Source: WS-2 sp964650245 (GTDB lineage Bacteria; Eisenbacteria; RBG-16-71-46). From it: a stretch of DNA of 31,750 nt. The DNA lies in the NCBI GenBank assembly GCA_964650245.1, contig CAZYQK010000016.1:1-31750 (forward strand), in the 5' to 3' direction. This document shows positions 1-7,703 of the stretch, one piece after another; position 1 is the first letter of the stretch, and every line of letters begins with the position of its first letter. A program made the position numbers and the translations under genes. The notes beneath the pieces are model-generated. The model made no database searches. It saw only the letters and a list, made by a program, of their open reading frames with translations, and was not told the origin of the DNA.

Positions 1-804
1 CGAGCGTCCGGGCCGGAAGGGCAGGACGGCGAGGGCCGGCGCCGGCGGCGCGGGCGCCGCGGAGGGCGCGGCCGCGAGCGCGAACCGGGCCGCATCGAAC
101 GCGAGCCGCGGCCGGGCGATGAGCGGCCCGCAGCGGCGGTCGCGGAGGCCGAGGAGCCGATGATAGCGGCTTCGGAGCCGCGCGAGAGCCGCGAGCCCCG
201 TGAATCGCGCGAAGGCCGCGAGCCCCGTGAATCGCGCGAAGGCCGCGAGCCCCGTGAATCGCGCGAGAGCCGCGAGCCCCGTGAATCGCGCGAGGGCGCG
301 CCCGAGGGGCCGATGCTGTCGCCCGCCGAGCTCGAAGCCGAGGGCAAGCGCTGGACCGAGCAGTTCCTCGCCGCGATGGGCTTCGAGGCCACGGTGACCG
401 CCACCGCCGACGAGGATCGAGTGGACGTGACCGCGGTGGTCGGCGAGCATGAGGAATTGCTCGCCGGGCGCAAGGGCGAGGTGCGGCAGGCGCTCCAGCA
501 CCTGCTGAACCGCATGATCAACCGCGGCGAGGGGACGCGCTATCACCTGCAGCTCGAGATCAACGACTTCTGGAAACGCCGGGAGGAGGAGCTGAAAGAA
601 CTCGCGCGGCAGCTGGCCGAGGAAGCGCTCGAGAACGAGTCGGAGGTGGTGAGCGAGTACCTCAACGCGCAGGAGCGCCGGGTGGTTCACATGACGCTGC
701 GCGATGACGCCCGGGTCAAGACCTACGCGCTCGGCACCGCCATGATCAAACGTCTCGCCGTCGCGCCGGCCGACTTCCCCGAGGGGCCGAGAGACGACGA
801 GTAG
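1..804 (+). CDS. jag: Jag/KhpB-like RNA-binding protein (KH + R3H), 5' truncated
   Basis: The reading frame is open from base 1, so the N-terminus lies outside the window; the first internal ATG is at 160. The visible protein has a long low-complexity Arg/Glu/Gly/Pro/Ser linker (to about base 300), then a KH domain with the helix motif LLAGRKGEVRQALQHLLNR, then an R3H domain starting RRVVHMTLRDDARV, in the normal Jag order. Jag/KhpB proteins bind RNA in the cytoplasm and are usually encoded beside yidC near the origin; the next genes (mnmE, mnmG, rsmG, parA, parB) fit that neighbourhood. The linker is unusual: it carries near-identical 27-bp tandem repeats encoding EPRESREGR units. Family identity is secure from the two domains; the exact RNA role here is inferred from homologues. 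Confidence 0.9.
   Translation, partial: RASGPEGQDGEGRRRRRGRRGGRGREREPGRIEREPRPGDERPAAAVAEAEEPMIAASEPRESREPRESREGREPRESREGREPRESRESREPRESREGAPEGPMLSPAELEAEGKRWTEQFLAAMGFEATVTATADEDRVDVTAVVGEHEELLAGRKGEVRQALQHLLNRMINRGEGTRYHLQLEINDFWKRREEELKELARQLAEEALENESEVVSEYLNAQERRVVHMTLRDDARVKTYALGTAMIKRLAVAPADFPEGPRDDE
193..300 (+). repeat. Four in-frame 27-bp tandem repeats in the jag linker
   Basis: Four 27-bp units (193-219, 220-246, 247-273, 274-300) each encode nine residues of the form EPRESREGR or EPRESRESR. A partial, more diverged unit (175-192) precedes them. Units 1 and 2 are identical in DNA, which indicates recent slippage or unequal exchange. The array is in frame with jag and extends a charged, probably disordered linker before the KH domain. 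Confidence 0.9.
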
Positions 805-876
805 CCCGGATCACCGAGACGCGAGGCGCCGGGCTCGCTCGAGTCCGGCGCCTTCGTCATGGTGCGAGGAGTGAAG

Positions 877-2280
877 ATGCACCCGCTCGAAGACACCATC
901 GCCGCGATCGCGACCGCGCCCGGCACGGCCGGGCTCGCGGTGGTGCGCGTGAGCGGAAGCGGGGCGCTCGCGGTCTCGGACGCGGTGTTCCGCGGCGCGA
1001 GCCCGCTCGCGGCAGCTGCGGCGAACACGCTGCATCACGGCTGGGCGGTGTGGCCGGAGGCGGCCGCGGCCGCCCCGGGCCGCCGCCTCGACGAGGTCGT
1101 GGCGGCGGTGTTCCGCGCGCCGAATTCGTACACCCGTGAGGATGTCGTCGAGCTCTCGTGCCACGGCGGGCGATTCCCGGCCGAGCGCGTTCTCTCCGCG
1201 CTGCTCCGGGCCGGCGCCCGGCTGGCGCGGCCCGGGGAGTTCACGCTGCGCGCGTTCCTGAGCGGCCGGATCGATCTCGCCCAGGCCGAGGCGGTCGCCG
1301 ACCTGATCGCCGCCGAGACCGAGGCCGCGCACTCACTGGCGCTCGCCCAGCTCGCGGGTGAGCTGTCGCGGCGGCTCGACGCGGCGTGCGAGCGCATCAC
1401 CGATTCGCTGGCCGAGGTCGAGGCGCGGGTGGACTTCGCAGAGGACGTGGGCGGAATCGAGGTCCCGCCGCACGTGATCGCAGCGATCGGCGATGTGGAT
1501 CGCGAGCTGGGAGCGCTGCTCGAGGGCGCGGCCTACGCCCGGGCGGTGCGCGAGGGGGTGCGGGTGCCGATCGTGGGCCGGCCCAATGTCGGGAAATCGT
1601 CGCTTTTCAACGCCCTGCTGGGCGAGGAGCGCGCGATCGTGACCGAGATGCCCGGCACCACGCGCGACCGCGTGAGCGAGGCGATCGAGGTGGCGGGGGT
1701 TCGTCTCACGCTCTCGGACACCGCCGGTCTGCGCGAGAGCGAGGGGCCGGTCGAGGCGATCGGGATCGCCCGCACGCGCGAAGCGCTCGAGCGTTGCGCC
1801 GTGGCGCTGTGGGTGGTGGACGGCTCGGCGCCGCTCGAAACCGAGGATCGCTGGATCGCGGCCCGGCTCGGCGGCAAACGCGTGCTGGTCGCGATCAACA
1901 AGCGCGATCTGCCGCCGGTGACGAGCGCGCTCGATGTGACGGCGCTGCTGAACGGTGCCCCGGCGCGCACGGTGGCGGTGTCGGCGGCGCGCGGCGACGG
2001 GCTCGACGCGCTGCGCGAAACGCTCGCCGGGCTGCTGGGAGCGGAGGCGGGCCCCGGCGATCTCGGCGCCGCGGTCGCCAATCCGCGGCATGCCGAGTCG
2101 TTGGGACGCGCCCGCGAGGCGCTGGCCCGCGCGCGCGCGGCAGCCGGCGGAGGGGCGCCGGGTGAGATCGTGGCGCTCGAGCTGCGCGAGTCTCTCGCCG
2201 CGATTGGCGAGGTCACCGGGCGCAGCGTGGGAGACGACCTGCTCGAGCGCATCTTCAGCCGCTTCTGCGTGGGGAAGTAG
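877..2280 (+). CDS. mnmE: tRNA modification GTPase MnmE
   Basis: 467 residues. MnmE works with MnmG to place the (carboxymethyl)aminomethyl group at C5 of wobble uridine U34 in certain tRNAs. The N-terminal formyl-tetrahydrofolate-binding domain starts DTIAAIATAPGTAGLAVVRV. The inserted G domain shows G1 GRPNVGKSS (from residue 234), G2 region MPGTTRD, G3 DTAG (from 281) and G4 NKRD (from 341). The protein ends in the family-typical FCVGK, carrying the conserved C-terminal Cys. Start at 877 is preferred because GAGGAG (866-871) sits five bases upstream and the product then begins just before the conserved domain; an in-frame ATG at 859 would add six residues. Two bases separate its stop from the mnmG start, so the two are co-transcribed. 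Confidence 0.96.
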   Translation: MHPLEDTIAAIATAPGTAGLAVVRVSGSGALAVSDAVFRGASPLAAAAANTLHHGWAVWPEAAAAAPGRRLDEVVAAVFRAPNSYTREDVVELSCHGGRFPAERVLSALLRAGARLARPGEFTLRAFLSGRIDLAQAEAVADLIAAETEAAHSLALAQLAGELSRRLDAACERITDSLAEVEARVDFAEDVGGIEVPPHVIAAIGDVDRELGALLEGAAYARAVREGVRVPIVGRPNVGKSSLFNALLGEERAIVTEMPGTTRDRVSEAIEVAGVRLTLSDTAGLRESEGPVEAIGIARTREALERCAVALWVVDGSAPLETEDRWIAARLGGKRVLVAINKRDLPPVTSALDVTALLNGAPARTVAVSAARGDGLDALRETLAGLLGAEAGPGDLGAAVANPRHAESLGRAREALARARAAAGGGAPGEIVALELRESLAAIGEVTGRSVGDDLLERIFSRFCVGK

Positions 2281-2282
2281 GC

Positions 2283-4253
2283 GTGTTCGAGCGCGTGACA
2301 CCCGGGCCCGTCCCCGCCAGCAGCCCCGCCTCCGCTCCGGCCGCCGCCGATCTGCGGTACGACGTGGTCGTGGTGGGCGCCGGCCACGCCGGCTGCGAGG
2401 CCGCGGTCGCGTGCGCGCGCATGGGGCTCCATACGGCGCTCCTCACCGTGAACCTCGGCGACACCGCGAAGATGTCGTGCAATCCCGCGGTGGGCGGGAT
2501 CGCCAAGGGCCACATGGTGCGCGAGATCGACGCGCTGGGCGGCGTCATGGGGCTGGTGACCGACCGCGCCGGGATCCAGTTCAAGATGCTGAACCGCGGG
2601 CGCGGTCCGGCGGTGTGGTCGCCACGCGCCCAGTGCGACAAGGCCCGCTACTCGGTCGAGATGGCGCGGCTGCTCGACGGCGTGGCGGGGCTCGAGCGGG
2701 TCGCCGGAGTCGCCCACCATGTGCGGCTCGAGCGCGGAACGCTCTCAGGTGTCGAGCTCGCGGACGGGCGGCTGCTCCGCTGCCGCGCCGCGGTCGTCAC
2801 GCCCGGCACGTTCCTGAACGGGCTCATCCACATCGGCCCGCGCCGGCTCGAGGGCGGGCGCATCGGCGAGCACGCGGCGCGGGCACTCAGCGAGTGCCTG
2901 GCCGAGCTGGGCCTCGAGCGCGGGCGCCTGAAGACCGGCACGCCGCCGCGTCTCCATCGCGACTCGATCGACTGGGACGCGGTCGAGCCCCAGCCCGGCG
3001 ACGAGCCGCCGCAGCCGTTCTCGCACTGGACCGAATCGCTCGAGCTGGAGCAGGCGCTGTGCTGGCTCACCAGCACCAGCGAGCGCACGCACGAGGTGAT
3101 TCGCCGGAATATCCATCGCTCGCCACTCTATTCGGGCGCGATCCGCGGCACCGGGCCACGCTATTGCCCCTCGATCGAGGACAAGGTGGTGAAGTTTCCG
3201 GAGCGCGGCTCGCATCACGTATTCCTCGAACCCGAGGGCCGGGACGTTCCCGAGATCTACGTGAACGGCCTGTCGTCGAGCATGCCTGAGGAGGTGCAGC
3301 TCGAGTTCGTGCGCACCGTGCGCGGGCTCGAGCGGGCGGAGATGATCAGGCCCGGCTACGCGGTCGAGTACGATTTCGTGCTGCCGCATCAGCTCAAGCC
3401 GACGCTCGAGGTGAAGTCGGTGCCCGGCCTCTTCCTGGCCGGGCAGATCTGCGGCACCTCGGGCTACGAGGAGGCAGCGGCCCAGGGCTTGATCGCCGGC
3501 GTCAACGCCGCGCTGCGGGTGCGGGGCGGCGCGCCGCTGGTGCTGCGCCGCGATCAGGCCTACGTCGGCGTGCTGGTGGACGATCTCGTGACGCGGGAGC
3601 ATCGCGAGCCCTATCGCATGTTCACCTCGGCGGCCGAGCACCGGCTGCTGCTGCGCGCCGACAACGCGGACGAGCGCCTGAGCGAGATCGGGTTCGCGCT
3701 CGGGCTCCTGAGCCGCGAACAGCGCGAGCGAGTGCGCGCGAAAGTCGCGGCGATCGAGGCCGAGGAGCGGCGGCTCGCCCGGGTGACGGTCACGGTGCCG
3801 GCGCGGGTGGCCGCAAGCGAGTCCGCCGGCCCCGGTGGCGTTACCGGCGGCGGCAGGGGTAACGCCAGCACGGTTGAACCCGCCCGCACCCTGCGGGCGA
3901 TCGACCTGGTCGCGCGGCCGGGCGGTGGGTACGCCGCGCTCGCCGCGTTCGGCATCGAGCCCGCACTGCCGGCGGCGTGGGCGGAGTGCCTCGAGGTGCG
4001 CGCGCGCTACCGCGGCTATATCCAGCGCCAGCAGCGCACGGCCGAGCGCGCGGCGACCATGGAGCGCAGGATCCTTCCGGACGCGATGTGGGCGGGCGAG
4101 CTGGTCGGGCTTTCGCATGAGGCGCGCGAAAAGTTGACGCGATGGCGACCGGCGACGGTGGGGCAGGCCGCGCGCATCGCCGGGATCTCGCCCGCGGACA
4201 TCGCGGTGTTGCTGGTCCACGCGCGGCGCCAGACCGAAACGCCGCGCGGGTAG
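2283..4253 (+). CDS. mnmG: tRNA uridine-5-carboxymethylaminomethyl(34) synthesis enzyme MnmG
   Basis: 656 residues from a GTG start two bases after the mnmE stop. MnmG (GidA) is the FAD-dependent partner of MnmE. The FAD-binding Rossmann motif VVVVGAGHAGCEAA lies at about residues 28-41, followed by the family signature with KMSCNPAVGGIAKGH; later conserved blocks include GTGPRYCPSIEDK and the C-terminal helical domain with RYRGYIQRQ. Two features are atypical: an Ala/Pro/Ser-rich extension of about 24 residues before the Rossmann fold, and a Gly/Ala-rich insertion at roughly residues 507-535, just before the C-terminal domain. Neither affects the FAD or MnmE-binding regions. The 341 bases after the stop hold the repeat-rich Arg/Ser/Pro stretch before rsmG. 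Confidence 0.96.
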   Translation: MFERVTPGPVPASSPASAPAAADLRYDVVVVGAGHAGCEAAVACARMGLHTALLTVNLGDTAKMSCNPAVGGIAKGHMVREIDALGGVMGLVTDRAGIQFKMLNRGRGPAVWSPRAQCDKARYSVEMARLLDGVAGLERVAGVAHHVRLERGTLSGVELADGRLLRCRAAVVTPGTFLNGLIHIGPRRLEGGRIGEHAARALSECLAELGLERGRLKTGTPPRLHRDSIDWDAVEPQPGDEPPQPFSHWTESLELEQALCWLTSTSERTHEVIRRNIHRSPLYSGAIRGTGPRYCPSIEDKVVKFPERGSHHVFLEPEGRDVPEIYVNGLSSSMPEEVQLEFVRTVRGLERAEMIRPGYAVEYDFVLPHQLKPTLEVKSVPGLFLAGQICGTSGYEEAAAQGLIAGVNAALRVRGGAPLVLRRDQAYVGVLVDDLVTREHREPYRMFTSAAEHRLLLRADNADERLSEIGFALGLLSREQRERVRAKVAAIEAEERRLARVTVTVPARVAASESAGPGGVTGGGRGNASTVEPARTLRAIDLVARPGGGYAALAAFGIEPALPAAWAECLEVRARYRGYIQRQQRTAERAATMERRILPDAMWAGELVGLSHEAREKLTRWRPATVGQAARIAGISPADIAVLLVHARRQTETPRG

Positions 4254-4333
4254 CGCCGCGCGCGAGGCGGGCGGGGCACGCTTCCGCCGCGGCCGGACTT
4301 CCCATCGGGACCGTTTCTCTCTAAAGTGCGGGC

Positions 4334-4594
4334 GTGCAATCTAGGCGCCGTTCTTCTCGCCCCGCGTCCCGCACCCGGGCCCCGCGCCGCTCCCGGCCCC
4401 GCCCGGACACACCACGCCCCGCGTCCCGCACCCGGGTCTCGAGCTCCTCCCGGCGCCGCCCGGGCAAGCCTCGCCCCGCTTCACGACCAGGCGCGACCAC
4501 AACCGAACGCCGTCGGCGATCCAGCTCGCGAACGCGGCCCAGCCACAACCGTGAGGGAGCCGCTCCCATTCGCGCCGGGCGCGTCGATCGGAAG
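4334..4594 (+). repeat. 57-bp-period repeat; possible Arg/Ser/Pro-rich N-terminal extension of RsmG
   Basis: The block CGCCCCGCGTCCCGCACC recurs at 4358 and 4415, with a diverged copy at 4472, an exact 57-bp spacing. Because 57 is a multiple of three, the stretch can be read as 19-residue repeats beginning RPASRTR, in frame with rsmG from a GTG at 4334 (an in-frame stop lies at 4322-4324). It may be a disordered cationic extension of RsmG or simply a repetitive spacer between mnmG and rsmG. No ribosome-binding site decides between these. Confidence 0.55.
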
Positions 4595-5335
4595 GTGGTT
4601 TCGAGGCGCCCCCTCCGTGCCGGACCCGCGAGCCTCAGCGTCGAATCCACCCCCGCAGATCTGCGCTGGCCCGATGTCAGCAAGGAGCTTGCGCGCCAGC
4701 CCTGGGACGATCTCATTCCGCACGTTCTCAAGACCGGAGCGAATGCCGACCCGACGCTCGACCGGCTGCGTCGGTTCGGTGAGCTGCTTCTCCAATGGAA
4801 CCGAAAGGTGTCGAACCTGATATCGAAGAACGACGAGGAGCGGATCGTGACCCGCCATCTGGCCGAATCGATCGAACCCGCGCATTGGCTGAAGGCCACG
4901 GGAATGAAGCGCTGGGTAGATCTCGGCTCGGGCGGAGGATTTCCGGCGATCCCACTGGCACTGGCCGGAGTGGGATCGAGCTGGACGCTGGTCGAGTCCC
5001 GGCGCACCAAGACACTGTTTCTGCGCAAGGCGATTCAGGAGCTTGGGCTAACCGATGTGAGCGTCGTGCTGGATCGGGCCGAGGCCATCGCTCACCTGTC
5101 GGAGCACGCCGGCACCTACGATGGCTTCACCTCGCGCGCCACGCTCACGCTGGGACCGGCGCTTGCCATTGCCGCCCAGCTCGTGCGGCCCGGAGGCGTG
5201 GCGTTCGTCTGGAAGGGGGGCCGCCGTGAGGCGGAGATGGCCCGCGATCAGACATGGCAGTTTCAGTGGGACTTCGACGGCCTGCTCGGGATCGGAACCG
5301 GACAGACGGCGGTCGCTCGATTCAAAAGGAAGTGA
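4595..5335 (+). CDS. rsmG: 16S rRNA (guanine-N7) methyltransferase RsmG
   Basis: RsmG uses S-adenosylmethionine to methylate N7 of a guanine in the 530 loop of 16S rRNA. The SAM-binding motif VDLGSGGGFPAIPLAL starts near residue 108, followed by LVESRRTKTLFLRKA and the family block FTSRATLTLGPALAIA. The protein ends VARFKRK. From GTG 4595 it has 246 residues, somewhat longer than typical RsmG (about 210-240). An in-frame GTG at 4334 would give 333 residues with an Arg-rich repeat extension absent from normal RsmG, and neither start has a convincing Shine-Dalgarno sequence, so the 5' end is uncertain. It sits in the conserved mnmG-rsmG-parA order; a parS-like site follows 26 bases after the stop. 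Confidence 0.9.
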   Translation: MVSRRPLRAGPASLSVESTPADLRWPDVSKELARQPWDDLIPHVLKTGANADPTLDRLRRFGELLLQWNRKVSNLISKNDEERIVTRHLAESIEPAHWLKATGMKRWVDLGSGGGFPAIPLALAGVGSSWTLVESRRTKTLFLRKAIQELGLTDVSVVLDRAEAIAHLSEHAGTYDGFTSRATLTLGPALAIAAQLVRPGGVAFVWKGGRREAEMARDQTWQFQWDFDGLLGIGTGQTAVARFKRK

Positions 5336-5361
5336 AACCGATCCGCTGATTCGTCCGACGC

Positions 5362-5377
5362 TGTTCCACGTGAAACA
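5362..5377 (+). promoter_or_regulatory. parS-like centromere site upstream of parA
   Basis: TGTTCCACGTGAAACA differs at one position from the widely conserved bacterial parS palindrome TGTTTCACGTGAAACA. It lies between rsmG and parA, six bases upstream of the predicted parA -35 element, so bound ParB could both seed the partition complex and influence parA transcription. Confidence 0.88.
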
Positions 5378-5383
5378 ATCCAC

Positions 5384-5412
5384 TTGCTCCCGGCCACGGG
5401 CAGTCCTATCTT
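5384..5412 (+). promoter_or_regulatory. Candidate sigma-70-type promoter for parAB
   Basis: TTGCTC (5384-5389) and TATCTT (5407-5412) are separated by exactly 17 bases, giving a start of transcription near 5419 and a leader of about 70 bases to the parA ATG. It immediately follows the parS-like site. The call rests on hexamer resemblance and spacing only. Confidence 0.5.
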
Positions 5413-5487
5413 GGCGGCGCTGAAGCAACCTCACGATCAATTCCGCAGCCAAGGTGGGCAGGGAGTCCGCCCCCGCAAACTCAGGGA

Positions 5488-6249
5488 ATGGGACGCGTAA
5501 TCGCAATTGCCAGCCAGAAGGGCGGCGTCGGCAAGACCACGACAGCCATCAGCCTCGGTGCCTGCCTCGCGCAGGAAGGCCGGCGCGTGCTGCTGGTGGA
5601 CGTCGATCCGCAGGGGAGCGCCTCGAGCGGCCTCGGGATCAACGGCAATGATCAGCGCCATGGAACGTACGAGGCACTGATCGGCCAGGTGGAGCTCGCC
5701 GAGGCGGTGGTCCCCACCGCGCTCGCCAATCTGGATCTGCTGCCCTCCGGCCAGCGCCTCTCGGGAGCCGAGGTGGAGCTGGTCGGCATGATGGCGCGGG
5801 AAACACGGCTCAAGACCTGCCTCGCCGCCCCGCGCGCAAACTACGACTTCGTGCTGATGGACTGCCCGCCTTCGCTCGGCCTGCTCACCGTGAACGCCCT
5901 TACCGCGGCCGACTCTGTGCTCATCCCGCTCCAGTGCGAGTACCTGGCGCTCGAGGGTCTCACCCAGCTCATCGGAGCGATCCGCCTGGTGCAGGACCAC
6001 CTGAATCCGGCGCTGCGCATCGAGGGCGTACTGCTCACCATGTTCGACGCCCGGCTCAACCTGTCGCAGCAGGTGGCGGACGAAGCGCGCAAGTTCTTCG
6101 CGGAGCGGGTGTACAAGAGCGTGATCCCACGCAATGTGCGACTCAGTGAAGCACCGTCGTTCGGCAAGCCCATCGTTCTGTACGACCCACACAGCACCGG
6201 CGCCGAGAGCTATCGGGAGCTGGCGCGGGAGGTTCTGGACCATGCATAG
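5488..6249 (+). CDS. parA: Chromosome partitioning ATPase ParA (Soj)
   Basis: 253 residues. ParA is a dimerising nucleoid-bound ATPase that moves ParB-parS complexes apart. The deviant Walker A motif KGGVGKTTT spans residues 11-19 with the signature lysine K11, Walker A' is VDVDPQ (37-42), and Walker B is VLMDCPPSLG. The length and the absence of an N-terminal DNA-binding domain match chromosomal (Soj-type) ParA. The ATG at 5488 gives the standard N-terminus; AGGGA sits almost against it, so the ribosome-binding site is poor. parB begins inside its last codons (8-base overlap), indicating translational coupling. Confidence 0.97.
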   Translation: MGRVIAIASQKGGVGKTTTAISLGACLAQEGRRVLLVDVDPQGSASSGLGINGNDQRHGTYEALIGQVELAEAVVPTALANLDLLPSGQRLSGAEVELVGMMARETRLKTCLAAPRANYDFVLMDCPPSLGLLTVNALTAADSVLIPLQCEYLALEGLTQLIGAIRLVQDHLNPALRIEGVLLTMFDARLNLSQQVADEARKFFAERVYKSVIPRNVRLSEAPSFGKPIVLYDPHSTGAESYRELAREVLDHA

Positions 6250-7093
6250 GAAGGCATTGGGTAGAGGGCTGGAAGCCCTGATTCCGTCGGCGGTGGGCAC
6301 GCTCGACGGTCCACCGCCGGGGGTGCGCGAGCTGCCGCTGGCCGATATCGGTGCGAATCCGTTTCAGCCGCGCTCGCGCTTCGACGACGAAGCCATCCAG
6401 GAGCTGGCGCTCTCCATCAAGGCGACCGGTGTGCTGCAGCCGATCCTGGTGCGGCGCATGGGAGAGGACGGCTACCAGCTGGTTGCCGGCGAACGCCGGC
6501 TCCGTGCCGCGCGGGTTGCGGGGCTACTCAAGATCCCGGCGCTGGTCAAAGACGTGAGCGAGAGCGAGATGATGGAGCTGTCGCTCATCGAGAACATCCA
6601 GCGCGAGGATCTCAACCCGATCGACGAGGCCAAGGCCTACCACGCCCTGATCGAGAAGGTGGGGATGACCCACGATCAGATCTCGGAGCGGGTGGGAAAG
6701 CAGCGCAGCTCGATCACCAATTCGCTGCGCCTGCTCAGCCTTCCGCCCGAGGTCCGCGAGATGGTTTCACGTGGAACACTGACCGCCGGGCATGCCCGGG
6801 CGCTGCTCGGCCTGGAAGCCGGCGGTGACCAGCTGGCAGCGGCGCGTTACGTCCACGCCAAGGGGTTCTCGGTGCGGCGGACCGAGACATTCGTTCGTAG
6901 GCGGTTGCGCCGACAGCACTCGCGGCCGCGGGCCGCACGCCTGGAAGGGCTCGCCGAGTGGGAAACGAAGCTGCAGCAGAAGTTCAGCACCCGCGTCACG
7001 ATCGCCGCTGGACGTCGGGGCGGTCGGGTGGAGTTCGAGTTCTACAGCCAGGACGATCTCGAGCGGCTGCTCCAGGCCTGGGGCGTGATGTAA
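6242..7093 (+). CDS. parB: Chromosome partitioning CTPase/DNA-binding protein ParB
   Basis: 283 residues starting MHRKALGRGLEALIP, the standard ParB N-terminus, which fixes the ATG at 6242 despite the frame being open further upstream. The NPFQPR box is near residues 37-42, the CTP-binding motif GERRLRA is at 83-89, and the ENIQRE block begins near 117. A helix-turn-helix for parS recognition follows (MTHDQISERVGKQRSSITN), then a C-terminal dimerisation region. ParB loads at parS, slides as a CTP clamp and recruits SMC and ParA. A second parS-like site lies inside this gene at 6763-6778. Confidence 0.97.
   Translation: MHRKALGRGLEALIPSAVGTLDGPPPGVRELPLADIGANPFQPRSRFDDEAIQELALSIKATGVLQPILVRRMGEDGYQLVAGERRLRAARVAGLLKIPALVKDVSESEMMELSLIENIQREDLNPIDEAKAYHALIEKVGMTHDQISERVGKQRSSITNSLRLLSLPPEVREMVSRGTLTAGHARALLGLEAGGDQLAAARYVHAKGFSVRRTETFVRRRLRRQHSRPRAARLEGLAEWETKLQQKFSTRVTIAAGRRGGRVEFEFYSQDDLERLLQAWGVM
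6763..6778 (-). promoter_or_regulatory. Second parS-like site inside parB
   Basis: On the minus strand this reads TGTTCCACGTGAAACC, identical to the intergenic site at 5362-5377 except for the last base, and in the opposite orientation. It falls in codons for the ParB segment MVSRGT. A parS within the parB gene is known in Bacillus subtilis (spo0J), so an intragenic site is plausible. Two mismatches to the perfect consensus make it the weaker of the pair. Confidence 0.7.
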
Positions 7094-7188
7094 GCCTGAG
7101 GTCGCGCCGCTGGTTGCGGAGCTAGCGCGATCGGGTGGTGACGGCCGGTGGTACGAGGTTCGAGCCGGACGAGAAAGGGCGGGTTCCC

Positions 7189-7608
7189 ATGATGAAGTTC
7201 AGGACGCGAGCGGCGGAGAGCGATGGTCCTCCGCCGGCCAACACCGTGGTCGGCGTGGGTTCCAGCTTCCGGGGGACTCTGATGGTCACGGGCACGCTGC
7301 GCATCGACGGCGAGTTCGAGGGTGACATTCTCAACTGCGAGCGGCTCGAGATCGGCGAGCACGGCCTGATGCACGCCGATATCGAAGTCAAGGAAGCGAT
7401 GATCAGGGGCCGGGTAACCGGCAACGTCCGCGCGCTCGGCACGGTCGAGATGAAGTCGGGCGCGCGCATGGAGGGTGACGTCTCGGCGATGAGCGTGGTG
7501 ATGGAGCCCGGAGTGTTCTTCACCGGTCGCTGCACCATGCTGGAGTCAGGGATCGAGGCTGTGGAGCTCGGGGCGGACCGCGGGCGCCAACGGGAGTACC
7601 GAAGGTAG
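7189..7608 (+). CDS. Bactofilin family cytoskeletal protein
   Basis: 139 residues. Bactofilins polymerise without nucleotide into membrane-associated filaments through a right-handed beta-helix. The core here (about residues 20-120) shows the repeating short beta-strand pattern, for example GTLRIDGEFEGDI followed by LEIGEHGLMHADIEV and AMIRGRVTGNV, flanked by short disordered tails. The ATG at 7189 is chosen because GAGAAAGGG (7171-7179) lies nine bases upstream; the frame is also open from a GTG at 7135. Its position directly after parB recalls bacteria in which bactofilins help position ParA/ParB-parS (Myxococcus BacNOP), so a role in origin positioning is a reasonable inference but not shown. 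Confidence 0.9.
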   Translation: MMKFRTRAAESDGPPPANTVVGVGSSFRGTLMVTGTLRIDGEFEGDILNCERLEIGEHGLMHADIEVKEAMIRGRVTGNVRALGTVEMKSGARMEGDVSAMSVVMEPGVFFTGRCTMLESGIEAVELGADRGRQREYRR

Positions 7609-7687
7609 CACTGCGGGCGGCGACGCGCGTCCCAAAGGCCCGGCGAGCTCTGGACAAGATCGGCTGGCGTACAGCCTGATGACGAGC

Positions 7688-7702
7688 GGCGTCGGGGACG
7701 CC
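7688..7702. terminator. Weak hairpin between convergent genes
   Basis: GGCGTC-ggg-GACGCC forms a perfect six-pair stem with a three-base loop between the bactofilin gene and the end of the minus-strand DUF2723 gene. No T-run follows on either strand, so terminator function is only a possibility from position and symmetry. Confidence 0.25.
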
Positions 7703-7703
7703 T

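Noticed and set aside
193..300. CRISPR-like array
   Set aside because: Units are contiguous 27-bp direct repeats without spacers and encode an in-frame peptide repeat.
2745..4220. Minus-strand open frame of 491 codons
   Set aside because: Shadow of mnmG; composition rich in Arg, His and Ala with no recognisable fold or ribosome-binding site.
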